64,000 nucleotides of DNA from Streptomyces ochraceiscleroticus (GTDB lineage: Bacteria; Actinomycetota; Actinomycetes; Streptomycetales; Streptomycetaceae), in assembly GCF_000720485.1 (NCBI RefSeq), contig NZ_JOAX01000039.1:1-64000 (forward strand), given 5' to 3'. A program made the position numbers and the translations under genes. Below the pieces are notes generated by a model that was given only the letters and a program-made list of their open reading frames with translations, ran no database searches and was not told the origin of the DNA. Below are positions 1 through 8,514 of this stretch, piece by piece (within the stretch, counting starts at the first letter, position 1; the number at the start of each line of letters is the position of its first letter).

Positions 1-1
1 G

Positions 2-970
2 GTCTTCTCGCTGCGCGAGCTGGACCCCGACTCCGTACCGGTCAACTTCCTGATCCCCTTCGAGGGCACCCCGCTGGCCAAGGAGTGGAACCTCACCCCG
101 CAGCGCGCCCTGCGCATTCTGGCGATGGTGCGTTTCGTTCACCCCGACGCCGAGGTCCGGCTGGCGGGCGGGCGCGAGGTACATCTGCGCACCCTGCAGC
201 CCCTCGCGCTGCACCTGGCCAACTCCATCTTCCTCGGCGACTACCTCACCAGTGAGGGCCAGGCCGGCAAGGACGACCTGGCGGTCACTGGGACGGATAC
301 GGAGATCGGCAAGACGGTGACCACGGCGGCGCTAGCCGCCGTCGCGTTGGCGGTGGGCAGATCGGTGGCCGTGCTCAAGCCGGCGCAGACGGGTGTCGTC
401 CCCGGTGAGCCCGGGGACGTGGCCGAGGTACGGCGGCTGGCCGGTGAGATGGTGACCGGCTGCGAATTGGGGCGGTATCCCGATCCGTTGGCACCCGTGA
501 CAGCCGCACGCCGGGCGGGACTGCCGCCCGTACGCCCCCGAGACGTGGCGGAGGTGGCGGAGAAGCTCGCAGCCGAGCACGACCTCGTGCTGGTCGAGGG
601 CGCCGGCGGGCTGCTGGTGCACTACGACGAGACCGGGGCGTCACTGGCGGACGTGGCCCGTCTCCTCGGTGCCCCGGTGCTGGTGGTCGCGGCGGCCGGC
701 CTGGGCACGCTCAACGCGACGCAACTGACCACGGAGGCACTGCGTGCCCGCGGACTGCGCTGCCCCGGGGTGGTGATCGGGTCGTGGCCCGACGCCCCGG
801 ACCTTGCCGCCCGCTGCAACCTGGAGGACCTTCCGGGCGCGGCCGGGGCGTCCCTACTGGGGGTGCTGCCGCAGGGAGCGGGCGCTCTGGCACCGGCCGA
901 CTTCCGTGCCGCCGCCTCCCGTTGGCTCGCTCCTGAGCTGGGCGGGACCCGGCCGCAGTTTCAGAGTTGA
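2..970 (+). CDS. bioB/bioD: Biotin synthase C-terminal part fused in frame to dethiobiotin synthetase (5' end outside window)
   Basis: The frame is open at the left edge. It begins with the C-terminal part of the biotin synthase barrel (motifs [42 protein letters not shown]). At about base 281-284 it passes without a stop into dethiobiotin synthetase: P-loop GTDTEIGKT, catalytic-lysine motif KPAQTG and VEGAGG. BioD makes dethiobiotin from diaminopelargonate, CO2 and ATP; BioB then inserts sulfur. Compared with separate proteins, the short tail of BioB after GKDDLA and the first few residues of BioD are missing, so the join is in frame and tight. BioD is otherwise full length. The stop overlaps by 10 bases the stop of the convergent gene. 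Family calls are confident; whether the fusion is functional is inference. Confidence 0.9.
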   Translation, partial: VFSLRELDPDSVPVNFLIPFEGTPLAKEWNLTPQRALRILAMVRFVHPDAEVRLAGGREVHLRTLQPLALHLANSIFLGDYLTSEGQAGKDDLAVTGTDTEIGKTVTTAALAAVALAVGRSVAVLKPAQTGVVPGEPGDVAEVRRLAGEMVTGCELGRYPDPLAPVTAARRAGLPPVRPRDVAEVAEKLAAEHDLVLVEGAGGLLVHYDETGASLADVARLLGAPVLVVAAAGLGTLNATQLTTEALRARGLRCPGVVIGSWPDAPDLAARCNLEDLPGAAGASLLGVLPQGAGALAPADFRAAASRWLAPELGGTRPQFQS

Positions 971-2217
971 TGCGCCCCAGTCCCCCGGAGCCGCCCCCGA
1001 GTGTCCAGGAGCAAGGGGGAGTGGGCGGGGAGTTGGTCGACCGGGATGGTGTGGTGGTCCTGGAGGAGGATGGTGAGGTCGGCAGTGGTGGCGGCGGAGA
1101 GTACGTCGGTGGTCCGCTCCACCCTTTCACCGTCCGGGGACCATGCATCGATGAGCGGGTCGTGGTACGTCACGTGGGCGCCGGCCTTGCGGAGGAGGCG
1201 GAGGAGTGGGGTGGCCGGTGTGGCGCGGAGGTCCGGGCTGTTGGGTTTGTAGGTGATCCCGATGAGGAGGATTTTGGCGCTGCGGATGGGCTTTCCCGCA
1301 TGGCGCAAGAGGTCTTCGGCGCGGCGTGCGACGTGGGCGGGCATTTCGGCGTTGACTTCTTGTGCCAGTTCGGCCAGGCGCAGGGGAGCTCCGGCGTCGC
1401 GTGCCCAGTGGGTGAGGTAGGCGGGGTCGACCGGGATGCAGTGGCCGCCCACGCCCGGGCCGGGGCGGAAGGACTGGAACCCGAAGGGTTTGGTGCGTGC
1501 GCAGTCGATGGCGTCCCAGACATTGACGCCGAGCGCCCTGGCCGTGACCGCGAGCTCGTTGACCAGGGCGATGTTCACGCTGCGGTAGGTGTTTTCCAGC
1601 AGTTTCGCCAGCTCGGCCTCGCGTGCCGAGGCCGCCTCCACGACCTCGTCGCACAGCTTCCGGAAGAACTCGGCCGCGACTGCCGTGCACCGTGGCGTGT
1701 ACCCACCGACGACGCGCGGGGTGTTGCGTACGCCGAACGTCTCGTTGCCCGGGTCGATGCGCTCCGGTGAGAAGGCGAGGGAGAAGTCCGTGCCGGCGGT
1801 GAGCCCGGAAGCCTGCTCCACGGCTCTGCGGACCACGTCGTCCGTGGTGCCGGGGAAGGACGTGGACTCCAGGACGAGCAGCGATCCCGGCTTGAGGTGG
1901 TCGCCCAGCGCGGTGGCGGCCCGGCGGACGTGGGACAGGTCGGGCCGCCCCGTCCCGCCCAGCGGCGTGGGTACGCAGATCACGGCCACCGAGGTCTCCG
2001 CCAGCAGGCTCACGTCGGTGGATGCCCGGAACCCGGCGGCCAGCATGGCAGTGAGGTCGCTGTCGGTGACATCGGGGAGGTGGGAGCGGCCGGACATCAG
2101 TGCGTCGGTCACCGCCGGGTTCTCATCGATTCCGACGACTTTCAGGCCGGCGCGGCACGCCTCGCGCGCGAGGGGAAGGCCCGTGTAGCCGAGCCCGATC
2201 ACAGCGACGCTGTTCAC
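961..2217 (-). CDS. UDP-glucose/GDP-mannose dehydrogenase family, likely UDP-HexNAc 6-dehydrogenase (WbpA/TviB-like)
   Basis: This 418-residue protein has all three domains of the nucleotide-sugar 6-dehydrogenase family: an N-terminal Rossmann fold (GLGYTGLP, residues 8-15), the central helix region and a C-terminal domain ([15 protein letters not shown]). The catalytic cysteine is C260 in [13 protein letters not shown]. Family members oxidise C6 of a UDP- or GDP-sugar twice with NAD to give a uronate. The sequence looks closer to the UDP-N-acetylhexosamine branch than to UDP-glucose dehydrogenase, but substrate cannot be fixed by eye. It is the last gene of the minus-strand operon, starting 10 bases after the stop of the flavin epoxidase with AAGGAG before the ATG. 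It supplies a uronic-acid precursor, although no glycosyltransferase is visible in the cluster. Confidence 0.9.
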   Translation of the reverse strand: MNSVAVIGLGYTGLPLAREACRAGLKVVGIDENPAVTDALMSGRSHLPDVTDSDLTAMLAAGFRASTDVSLLAETSVAVICVPTPLGGTGRPDLSHVRRAATALGDHLKPGSLLVLESTSFPGTTDDVVRRAVEQASGLTAGTDFSLAFSPERIDPGNETFGVRNTPRVVGGYTPRCTAVAAEFFRKLCDEVVEAASAREAELAKLLENTYRSVNIALVNELAVTARALGVNVWDAIDCARTKPFGFQSFRPGPGVGGHCIPVDPAYLTHWARDAGAPLRLAELAQEVNAEMPAHVARRAEDLLRHAGKPIRSAKILLIGITYKPNSPDLRATPATPLLRLLRKAGAHVTYHDPLIDAWSPDGERVERTTDVLSAATTADLTILLQDHHTIPVDQLPAHSPLLLDTRGRLRGTGAHQL

Positions 2218-2227
2218 ATGGTGCTCC

Positions 2228-3601
2228 TTACGGCTCTGCGTGCAGGGGGAGTGTGGTGAGGGGCTGCGGGACGGGGGCGAAGAGCACGGCCGCCGCGACC
2301 TTGGGGGTGAACAGCCGGGCCGGTGGGGCGGTGAGTCCGAGGACGTCGCGGAGCGCGTCGCCGATCAGGCGATTGCCGTTGGCCCGCGCGAGGACCCGGT
2401 CGATGTACCACTGCTGGGGGAGGACCGTGACGCCGGGTCGGTTGCCCGTGGTTGCTGGATACTGAAGATCGGCTCCCGTCGCCAGTTGCCAGGCGGGTCG
2501 GTAGGCGGTCGACACTGCTCGCTGGAGAGTGCGGGTGGTGGTCCGCCGGCCCGGCTGCCTGTGGGAAAGCGCGGCACGCAAGGCGACGGCCTGGAGCGCG
2601 GCGACCGAAATGCCCTGTCCGTAGACGGGGTTGAAGGTGCAGCAGGCGTCGCCCACGGCGAGGAAGCCGGACGGCGCTGTGCCGGCACGCTCGTACAGGT
2701 ACCTGCGATTGGCCGTGTTCCGGAAGCCGCGGGGCGGCGCGGCCGGTTCGTTGTGCCGTGCCCATTCGTGCAGTACCGGGTCGGCCAGACCGCCCAGGAA
2801 ACGCAGCACACCGGCCTGGTCGGTGGGCGGTTCGTGGCCGCGCATCCCGTAGGCGGTCAGTATCCAGCGGTCCGCTTCCACCGGGAGGAGTACGGCACCG
2901 CGCGGATGGTTCCGGTCGGGCTGGATGTGCACGCCCAGGAACGGGGCGTCACTCCCCGGCGCGCCCTTGTACTGCACTGTGGTGTAGGAGAGTCCGGGGT
3001 CCACGCATTCCGCGGGAGGGACGGCCGGGCCGAGTGCGGCCAGCCACTTCGGTGCCGCGGAGGAGCGCCCGGTGGCATCGACGACCAGGGCCGCGTGCAG
3101 GTCGTACGGGTCTCGCGGACCGGTCTCGCGAGCCGATACCCGCACTCCGCTGACGCGCGTCGCATCTCCCAGCAGGGCGACAGCAGCGGTCCTGTCCACG
3201 AGGCGGATCCGCGGGTGCTTCCGTACGCGCTCGCGTACGACCCAGTCGAGCAGCGGGCGCGTACAGGAAAGGAGGTGCATGGTGGTCGGGAAGCGGCGGG
3301 TCCAACTGCCGGCCGACCACAACACCGCGTCGCGCGGAATCCCTATCCGGAAGGCTCCGTGCGCGCACAGTTCCTGGACCACCCCGGGCAACAGGCCGTC
3401 CAGGGCCTGCTGCCCGCCGGGCAGCACCACGTGGAGGTGGTGTGCCTGCGGCACGCCGGGGCGGTGCTCCGGTCCCGGTGGCAGCGCGTCGCGTTCCACC
3501 ACGGTCACCGAGTCCGCGTACTCCGCCAGGACGTGTGCCGTCAGCAGGCCGGCCGTTCCCCCGCCCAGGACGAGGACCCGCCGTTGCGTACCCGTGGTCA
3601 T
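2228..3601 (-). CDS. FAD-dependent monooxygenase, MonCI/LasC-like epoxidase family
   Basis: This 457-residue flavoprotein opens with a dinucleotide-binding motif (VLVLGGGTAGLLTA) and has the GVPQAHHLH-type stretch near residue 50 that I associate with polyether epoxidases such as MonCI and LasC. A second FAD motif, GFLAVGDACCTFNPVYGQG, lies in the C-terminal half. Family members epoxidise isolated double bonds of polyenes or terpenoids. The ATG at 3601 is chosen because GGAAGG precedes it and it sits 13 bases after the stop of the acyl-ligase gene; the frame is open further upstream but only as low-complexity sequence inside that neighbour. Together with the UbiA enzyme of the operon it suggests an isoprenoid or polyene substrate. 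That is inference. A simple aromatic hydroxylase is the alternative. Confidence 0.8.
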   Translation of the reverse strand: MTTGTQRRVLVLGGGTAGLLTAHVLAEYADSVTVVERDALPPGPEHRPGVPQAHHLHVVLPGGQQALDGLLPGVVQELCAHGAFRIGIPRDAVLWSAGSWTRRFPTTMHLLSCTRPLLDWVVRERVRKHPRIRLVDRTAAVALLGDATRVSGVRVSARETGPRDPYDLHAALVVDATGRSSAAPKWLAALGPAVPPAECVDPGLSYTTVQYKGAPGSDAPFLGVHIQPDRNHPRGAVLLPVEADRWILTAYGMRGHEPPTDQAGVLRFLGGLADPVLHEWARHNEPAAPPRGFRNTANRRYLYERAGTAPSGFLAVGDACCTFNPVYGQGISVAALQAVALRAALSHRQPGRRTTTRTLQRAVSTAYRPAWQLATGADLQYPATTGNRPGVTVLPQQWYIDRVLARANGNRLIGDALRDVLGLTAPPARLFTPKVAAAVLFAPVPQPLTTLPLHAEP

Positions 3602-3614
3602 GCTGTCCTTCCGT

Positions 3615-5252
3615 TCACGTCCAGTGGCCCGTACCGAAAGTGGCGGCGTCGGGGAGGAGTTGAGCGCGCAGTTCGAGGCGCCGGACCTTGCCGGTGCCGG
3701 TGCGGGGGATCTCTGCCCAGCCGCGGACGATGGGTTCGGCGAGCAGTGGCAGATCCCGTACGGCCGCGCGCCAGGCATCGGCGTCGAGCCACCCGTCGGC
3801 CGTCACCACGACGGGCAGCAGAGTGCGTCCGGGAGCGCCCAGAACGGTGCATTCCAGCACGGCGGGCAGCCGGTCCTCGATCACGTCCTCCAGCTCGACG
3901 CAGCTCGTGCCGGGCACCGCGTCGACCTCCCGGTCCAGCAGCACCAGGCTGCCGGACCGGGTGAGGAAGCCGATGTCCCCGGTGTTCCACCACGGACCGA
4001 GGGCCTTCCGGGACCAGCGGTCCTCTTCCCCCACGTATCCGGTGCAGCGGGCCTTCGTCCGGGCCAGGATGATGCCGGGCCTGCCACGCCCGACCGGGCG
4101 GAAGGTCTCCGGGTCCACCACGCGCAGCTTGGTACGGCCGGGGACCGGCCGGCCGAGGTTGCGGGTCGTCGGGTGGCGCCGGCCGGTGGCGGCGAGCGCC
4201 TTGCGGGTGAGCAGGCGGAAGGTCAGCGGCCCGGTCTCCGTCTGGCCCCAGCCCTGCAGCCATACCGGGTGTTGGCGCCGGGAGGCGCCGAGGTAGCCGC
4301 GCACCGTGGGCGGGTGCACCGAGTCGAAGGTGCTGATGTACAGGCGTACCGCACGGAAGGGGTTGCCGGGCCCGGCCGCCAGCCCCTGCCACCGCACGTA
4401 GGTGGCGGGCGATGCCTCGACCGTCGTCGGCGGATGCGCGGTCAGGGTGCGTGCGACGGCGGCCGGATCGGTGTCGGCGAGGATGACCACCTTGCGTGGT
4501 GCGAGGTGGAACACGCTGGTGGTCCACGGTACGGCCCGGCCGTGCACGAACGGGTCGGCGACGGCCACCGTGTCATCGCGCCGACTGGCCACGATCGGTG
4601 TGCGTTGGCACTCGAAGTGCGCCAGCCGGTGGATGATCGTACGGGTGGTGTGCTCGACGAGTTTGGGTACACCGGTGGTCCCCGAGGTGTGGTGCACCAC
4701 CAGGGTGTCGTCGGGGTGGCGCCGCAGGACCGGCGGTGGCTCATGACCGCGTACGTCGTCGAGCCCCAGCGTTCCCACTGCCTTCCTGTCCAGGGTGAGC
4801 GTCCGGGGTGCGAAGACCGCCGGCTCGGTCCCCGCGTCGCGCACCGCTTCGACCGTCCGGGAATCCGTGATCAGCAGCGCGGGCTCCAGCCGCTTGAGCA
4901 GCGTCTGCAACGCCGTCGCGGGAAGGTCGTCGGAGATCAGGGCGGGGACGGCGCCCATGCGCGCCGCCGCGCACGCCAGCAGTACCACGTCCCAGTGGTT
5001 GGCCTTGACCACGGCCACCCGGTCGCCCGGACGCGTTCCGGCTGCGGCGAGCCACCCGGCGGCCTCCCTGACGAGCCGGGCGAGGCGGTCGATGCCGAAG
5101 GTGACGCCGCCGTCGGGACAGATGTCGAAGGGGCGGCTGAGGTGCACGGTGGTGGGGCTGCCGCGGTCGGCCAACAGGTCGAAGAGTGTGCCCAGTTCGG
5201 GCGGTTTCGCGGGCTTGCGCTGTTTGGTGGCGCGGGATTCCCGGGTGGTCAT
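3615..5252 (-). CDS. AMP-forming acyl-CoA/adenylate ligase (ANL superfamily)
   Basis: This 545-residue protein has the order of motifs of the AMP-binding family: phosphate-binding loop VHHTSGTTGVPK (about 186-197), GWGQTETG (334-341), WWNTGDIGF (421-429) and the C-terminal catalytic lysine in RTGTGKVRR (about 522). It should adenylate a carboxylic acid and pass it to CoA or a carrier. The ATG at 5252 overlaps the methyltransferase stop in an ATGA, so the two are translationally coupled. No carrier protein gene is seen in the window, which favours a CoA ligase or an amide-forming role over loading of a carrier. The acid substrate is unknown. Confidence 0.87.
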   Translation of the reverse strand: MTTRESRATKQRKPAKPPELGTLFDLLADRGSPTTVHLSRPFDICPDGGVTFGIDRLARLVREAAGWLAAAGTRPGDRVAVVKANHWDVVLLACAAARMGAVPALISDDLPATALQTLLKRLEPALLITDSRTVEAVRDAGTEPAVFAPRTLTLDRKAVGTLGLDDVRGHEPPPVLRRHPDDTLVVHHTSGTTGVPKLVEHTTRTIIHRLAHFECQRTPIVASRRDDTVAVADPFVHGRAVPWTTSVFHLAPRKVVILADTDPAAVARTLTAHPPTTVEASPATYVRWQGLAAGPGNPFRAVRLYISTFDSVHPPTVRGYLGASRRQHPVWLQGWGQTETGPLTFRLLTRKALAATGRRHPTTRNLGRPVPGRTKLRVVDPETFRPVGRGRPGIILARTKARCTGYVGEEDRWSRKALGPWWNTGDIGFLTRSGSLVLLDREVDAVPGTSCVELEDVIEDRLPAVLECTVLGAPGRTLLPVVVTADGWLDADAWRAAVRDLPLLAEPIVRGWAEIPRTGTGKVRRLELRAQLLPDAATFGTGHWT

Positions 5253-6118
5253 GGGCGGACTCCCGCGGTTGCGGTGCTCTCGTCCGCGTCCGTCGCGGGC
5301 CGGCGGCCGGTGACGGTGATCATCACCTGGGAGAGCCAGCGCTGGGACGGGTCGGCCATACTGTCGACCGCCTGCTGGATACGGTCGTCGGTGACCGAAC
5401 CACGGGCGAGCATCGCGGGGCGCAGGTGCTCGATCCACAGGATGTACCAGCGTGCTGCCTCGGTGCCGCCCCGCACCACCGTGGAGCGGCCCTCGGCGCG
5501 TACGTCCACCAGGCCCGCCCGGGTGGCCAGTTCGGCGTTCAGCAGGCCGCAGCGCGGATGGTATCCGGCCGCGCACATCACCTCGTACGCCGCGTGCTTG
5601 ACCTCCTGGAGGAAGTCCGCGCGCTCGGGATGGCTGAAGAGGGAAGCGGTGTCCGTGTCTTCGAGGACCAGGCGCCCGCCCGGGCGCAGGGCGCGGCACA
5701 GCCGGTCGACGGCCTGCTGCCGGTCGGTGATGTGCTGCAGTACAAGCCGGGCGTGTATCAGGTCGAAGTGCGCGGCGGGCAGTTCGTCGTCGGGGTCGTC
5801 GCTGACGAGGTCGAGCTGACGCACTGTTATGGCGTGGTCGGTCAGCCACTTCAGCCGGTCCACCCGCAGGTCGGTCGCGAGTACCTCGCCGGTGGGGCCG
5901 GCCCGGTCGGCCAGCCAGCGGGCGACCGAGCCGCGCCCCGCGCCGGCCTCCAGGCAGCGCCAGCCCGGTGCCACGCCCACGGCCGCCAGCCGGTCGGTGG
6001 TGCCCACGTCCCAGAGGGCCTCGCCGAGGGAGAGCCGTTCCTCCTCCTTCGCGAACCCGGTGTCGAAGACGTACCGTTCTCCGCCGGGAGCGCCCGGCCG
6101 CTGTGTTTCCTCAGCCAT
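5249..6118 (-). CDS. Class I SAM-dependent methyltransferase
   Basis: This 289-residue protein has the SAM-binding motif I LEAGAGRG (56-63), an acidic end of strand 2 (ATDLRVDRL) and a motif IV-like region (FDLIHARLVLQHI), followed by LRPGGRLVLED. This is the layout of small-molecule O-, N- or C-methyltransferases (Methyltransf_25 type). The ATG at 6118 lies inside the end of the upstream amine-oxidase gene (8-base overlap) and its stop overlaps the ligase start, so it is embedded in the operon. Codons upstream of 6118 stay open but read as arginine-rich shadow sequence. The acceptor cannot be deduced. Confidence 0.87.
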   Translation of the reverse strand: MAEETQRPGAPGGERYVFDTGFAKEEERLSLGEALWDVGTTDRLAAVGVAPGWRCLEAGAGRGSVARWLADRAGPTGEVLATDLRVDRLKWLTDHAITVRQLDLVSDDPDDELPAAHFDLIHARLVLQHITDRQQAVDRLCRALRPGGRLVLEDTDTASLFSHPERADFLQEVKHAAYEVMCAAGYHPRCGLLNAELATRAGLVDVRAEGRSTVVRGGTEAARWYILWIEHLRPAMLARGSVTDDRIQQAVDSMADPSQRWLSQVMITVTGRRPATDADESTATAGVRP

Positions 6119-7469
6119 GCCGCACCTCCGGCCGCGCGTCGGCGCCGGGGTGTTCCGCGTAGTCGAGGACGCGGGCCACCGCCCACTCCGCCGACCGGAA
6201 GGCTCCCTCACTGCTGGGGCGTTGCATCAGCCAGTCCCCGGCGTACTCCACCGTGCGGGAGGGCCGGCGCAGGAAGGACGTCCGCAGTTGCAGGGCCCGC
6301 GGGGTCGCTTCGGGCAGCCCGTGCCGGAAGCGGTGCACCCGGGCGGTCCGCAGTGCCTCCCCCAGGCCGGGCAGGTAGTGCTCGCCCCGCTCCCGCAGTC
6401 GGCGTACGGCCTGGTCATCGGGGGCGTCGAGCAGTTCCCGGGTGACGTCCGGCGTGGCGACCAGGGACACCAGTCCGGCACCGGGAGGGACCCGGCCGGG
6501 GTGTTTGACGTGGTCGATGACGATCCCGTTGAGCACGCGGTCATGGACCGCGGGAATCACCAGCGCGTACACGGGCCGGCGGCTGCGCAGCCGAAGCGGC
6601 CGGTCGAGGGCGCAGCTCACCTTCAGCATCGGGGTGTACGTCGAGGCGTGGAGATAGTCGCGTTCGTCCTCGGGGGCGTCCGGGTACAGCAGGGCGGCGA
6701 CCGGCGCCGGTACGCACAGCACCACCGAGCGCGCGGTGAGGGTGGTGCCGTCGCACTCCAGCCGGGCCCCGCCGGGATGCCGGGTGACCTGCTCGACCCG
6801 CAGCCCCGTCGTCACGTCCAGCCGTTCGGCGAGCCTGCGGGTGAGGGTGTCCATGCCGTCGCGGTAGGTACGCCAGTCAGCGGTGCTTCCGGTGGCCATG
6901 AGGTGCGAGACGAACGGCCCGGCTGCCGAACGGCCGGCGTCCCAGCCGCAGAAGCCGCTGGTCAGCGGCTGGAACAGGTAGTCGACGAGGTCATTGCCGT
7001 AGCGGTCGGCGAGCTGGGCGACGGTACCGGTGCCCAGGGGCGTGCGCTCGGGGTGGTCCGTGTCGAACTCCTTCCGGCGGCGGGCGGTGTCCGCCTGGAA
7101 CCGGAGGAGGTTCAGCCGGCCCCGTACGGACAGGCCGGCCCCGGTGAGCAGGCCGCGTGCGCGGCCGGTGTCGGGGCGGATCCGCCCGTCCCGCCAGGTG
7201 GCGATCGAATGCGGGACGCGCGGGGTCTCGGCGGGCGTCAGCCCCGTCTCGCGGATCAGCTTCCAGGTCGCCCGGTAGCCGCGGGGCGCCAGCATCTCGG
7301 CGCCTGTGTCGATGAGATAGCCGTCCTGCCGGAGCGTACGCATCCGCCCGCCCACCGCCTCGGACGACTCCAGCACCTGCACACCGCGCCCGGCCTTGCG
7401 CAGCGCGTGCGCCACGGCGAGGCCGGAGGCGCCGGCGCCGACCACGGCCACATCGAGATCAGTCGTCAT
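6111..7469 (-). CDS. FAD-dependent amine oxidase / protoporphyrinogen-oxidase-like dehydrogenase
   Basis: This 452-residue flavoprotein starts with VAVVGAGASGLAVAHALRK followed by the GG-doublet motif EAVGGRMRTL, and ends with the second FAD-contact motif TVEYAGDWLMQRPSSEGAFRS. It belongs to the broad family that holds monoamine oxidases, protoporphyrinogen oxidase and phytoene desaturases. It could oxidise an amine or desaturate an isoprenoid. In an operon with both aminotransferases and a UbiA enzyme either is plausible. A 67-base gap separates it from the UbiA gene, the only sizeable gap in the operon. The methyltransferase start overlaps its last codons. Confidence 0.83.
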   Translation of the reverse strand: MTTDLDVAVVGAGASGLAVAHALRKAGRGVQVLESSEAVGGRMRTLRQDGYLIDTGAEMLAPRGYRATWKLIRETGLTPAETPRVPHSIATWRDGRIRPDTGRARGLLTGAGLSVRGRLNLLRFQADTARRRKEFDTDHPERTPLGTGTVAQLADRYGNDLVDYLFQPLTSGFCGWDAGRSAAGPFVSHLMATGSTADWRTYRDGMDTLTRRLAERLDVTTGLRVEQVTRHPGGARLECDGTTLTARSVVLCVPAPVAALLYPDAPEDERDYLHASTYTPMLKVSCALDRPLRLRSRRPVYALVIPAVHDRVLNGIVIDHVKHPGRVPPGAGLVSLVATPDVTRELLDAPDDQAVRRLRERGEHYLPGLGEALRTARVHRFRHGLPEATPRALQLRTSFLRRPSRTVEYAGDWLMQRPSSEGAFRSAEWAVARVLDYAEHPGADARPEVRHG

Positions 7470-7536
7470 GGGTTTCCACTTTCTGAACCGGAGTGAACGA
7501 GCCTCGCGGGTGCTTCCGCCCCGTTCGCGGGTGCCG

Positions 7537-8514
7537 TCACGGCGTGGTGCCCGGCAGCAGCGGCAGCGCGAGGCTCACCGCGCACAGCAGGACGACGGTG
7601 ACCCGGTGGTTGCGGATCGCGGTCCGGCGGGCCAGCAGGATGTCGCGACGCCGGAAGGCGATGTCCAGCTCGGTGCCGCGCAGGGCGATCATCGGCAGCA
7701 TGGCCAGGGGGAACCACCAGGGCGCCACGCCCGCGAGCGCGGACCCGACGACGCACGCGACCTGCGCGAACGTCATGGCGGTGATGAAGGCCGCGTTGCC
7801 GCGCGGGGAGGTCAGCACGGCGACGGTGGGCCGCCCCACCCGGGCGTCGCCCTCGATGTCGTGGGTGTTGGAGTACAGCCCGAAGAGCATGGGGCCGGCG
7901 CCGAACAGCACTGCCTGGAGGACCGCGAAACCACTGAGCGAGGAGGACAGCAGACCGTACGGCACCAGGACCATGCCCACGCCGAAGCCGAAGAGGAAGA
8001 CCTCCTGCCAGCCGCGATAGCTGATCTTCAGACCCCACGAGTACTGCACCGCGGTGACCAGACAGAGAGCCGCGAGCACCAGCGTCCAGGCGGACCGGTG
8101 CGGTGCCACGGCCGCCGCACCGGCCCACAGCAGCGCCCCGGCAACGGCCGCGGCCCAGCCGAAGCGAATGGCCTCCGTGGGCGTCAGCGTCCCGGCGAGC
8201 AGCGGTTTCCGGGCGAGGCGGCGGCGGGGCGCGTCGGGGCCGTAGTTGGCCGCGTCGCTGCCGTCGCGGTAGCCCGTGACATCGTCGAAGGCCACCGAAG
8301 CGGCGATGACGCACAGCTCGCCGAGCCCGAACAGCACCAGCGTCAGTACGGTGCCGGGTGACAGCCGCTGCGCGGGCGCGAGCAGCAGCAGCGCGACGGG
8401 CAGCGCCAGGTAGTAGTCGATGATGTCGAGCTTGGCCAGCCGCACATACGCACGGACTTTGGCCGCGGCCGGCGCGGGGCGCACCCCGGCCGGTAACTTC
8501 ACCTCGCTGCTCAT
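7537..8514 (-). CDS. UbiA-family prenyltransferase with a TTA codon
   Basis: This 325-residue membrane protein has about nine hydrophobic segments. The two aspartate-rich regions of the UbiA family are present but unusual: the first reads FDDVTGYRDGSD (76-87) in place of the usual NDxxDxxxD, and the second reads NTHDIEGDARVG. UbiA enzymes bind a prenyl diphosphate with Mg2+ in the membrane and transfer it to an acceptor; some relatives act as terpene cyclases or synthases instead. The ATG at 8514 overlaps the aminotransferase stop (ATGA). Codon 7 (8494-8496) is TTA, the rare leucine codon read by the bldA tRNA, so translation may be tied to development. The acceptor is unknown. Confidence 0.85.
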   Translation of the reverse strand: MSSEVKLPAGVRPAPAAAKVRAYVRLAKLDIIDYYLALPVALLLLAPAQRLSPGTVLTLVLFGLGELCVIAASVAFDDVTGYRDGSDAANYGPDAPRRRLARKPLLAGTLTPTEAIRFGWAAAVAGALLWAGAAAVAPHRSAWTLVLAALCLVTAVQYSWGLKISYRGWQEVFLFGFGVGMVLVPYGLLSSSLSGFAVLQAVLFGAGPMLFGLYSNTHDIEGDARVGRPTVAVLTSPRGNAAFITAMTFAQVACVVGSALAGVAPWWFPLAMLPMIALRGTELDIAFRRRDILLARRTAIRNHRVTVVLLCAVSLALPLLPGTTP

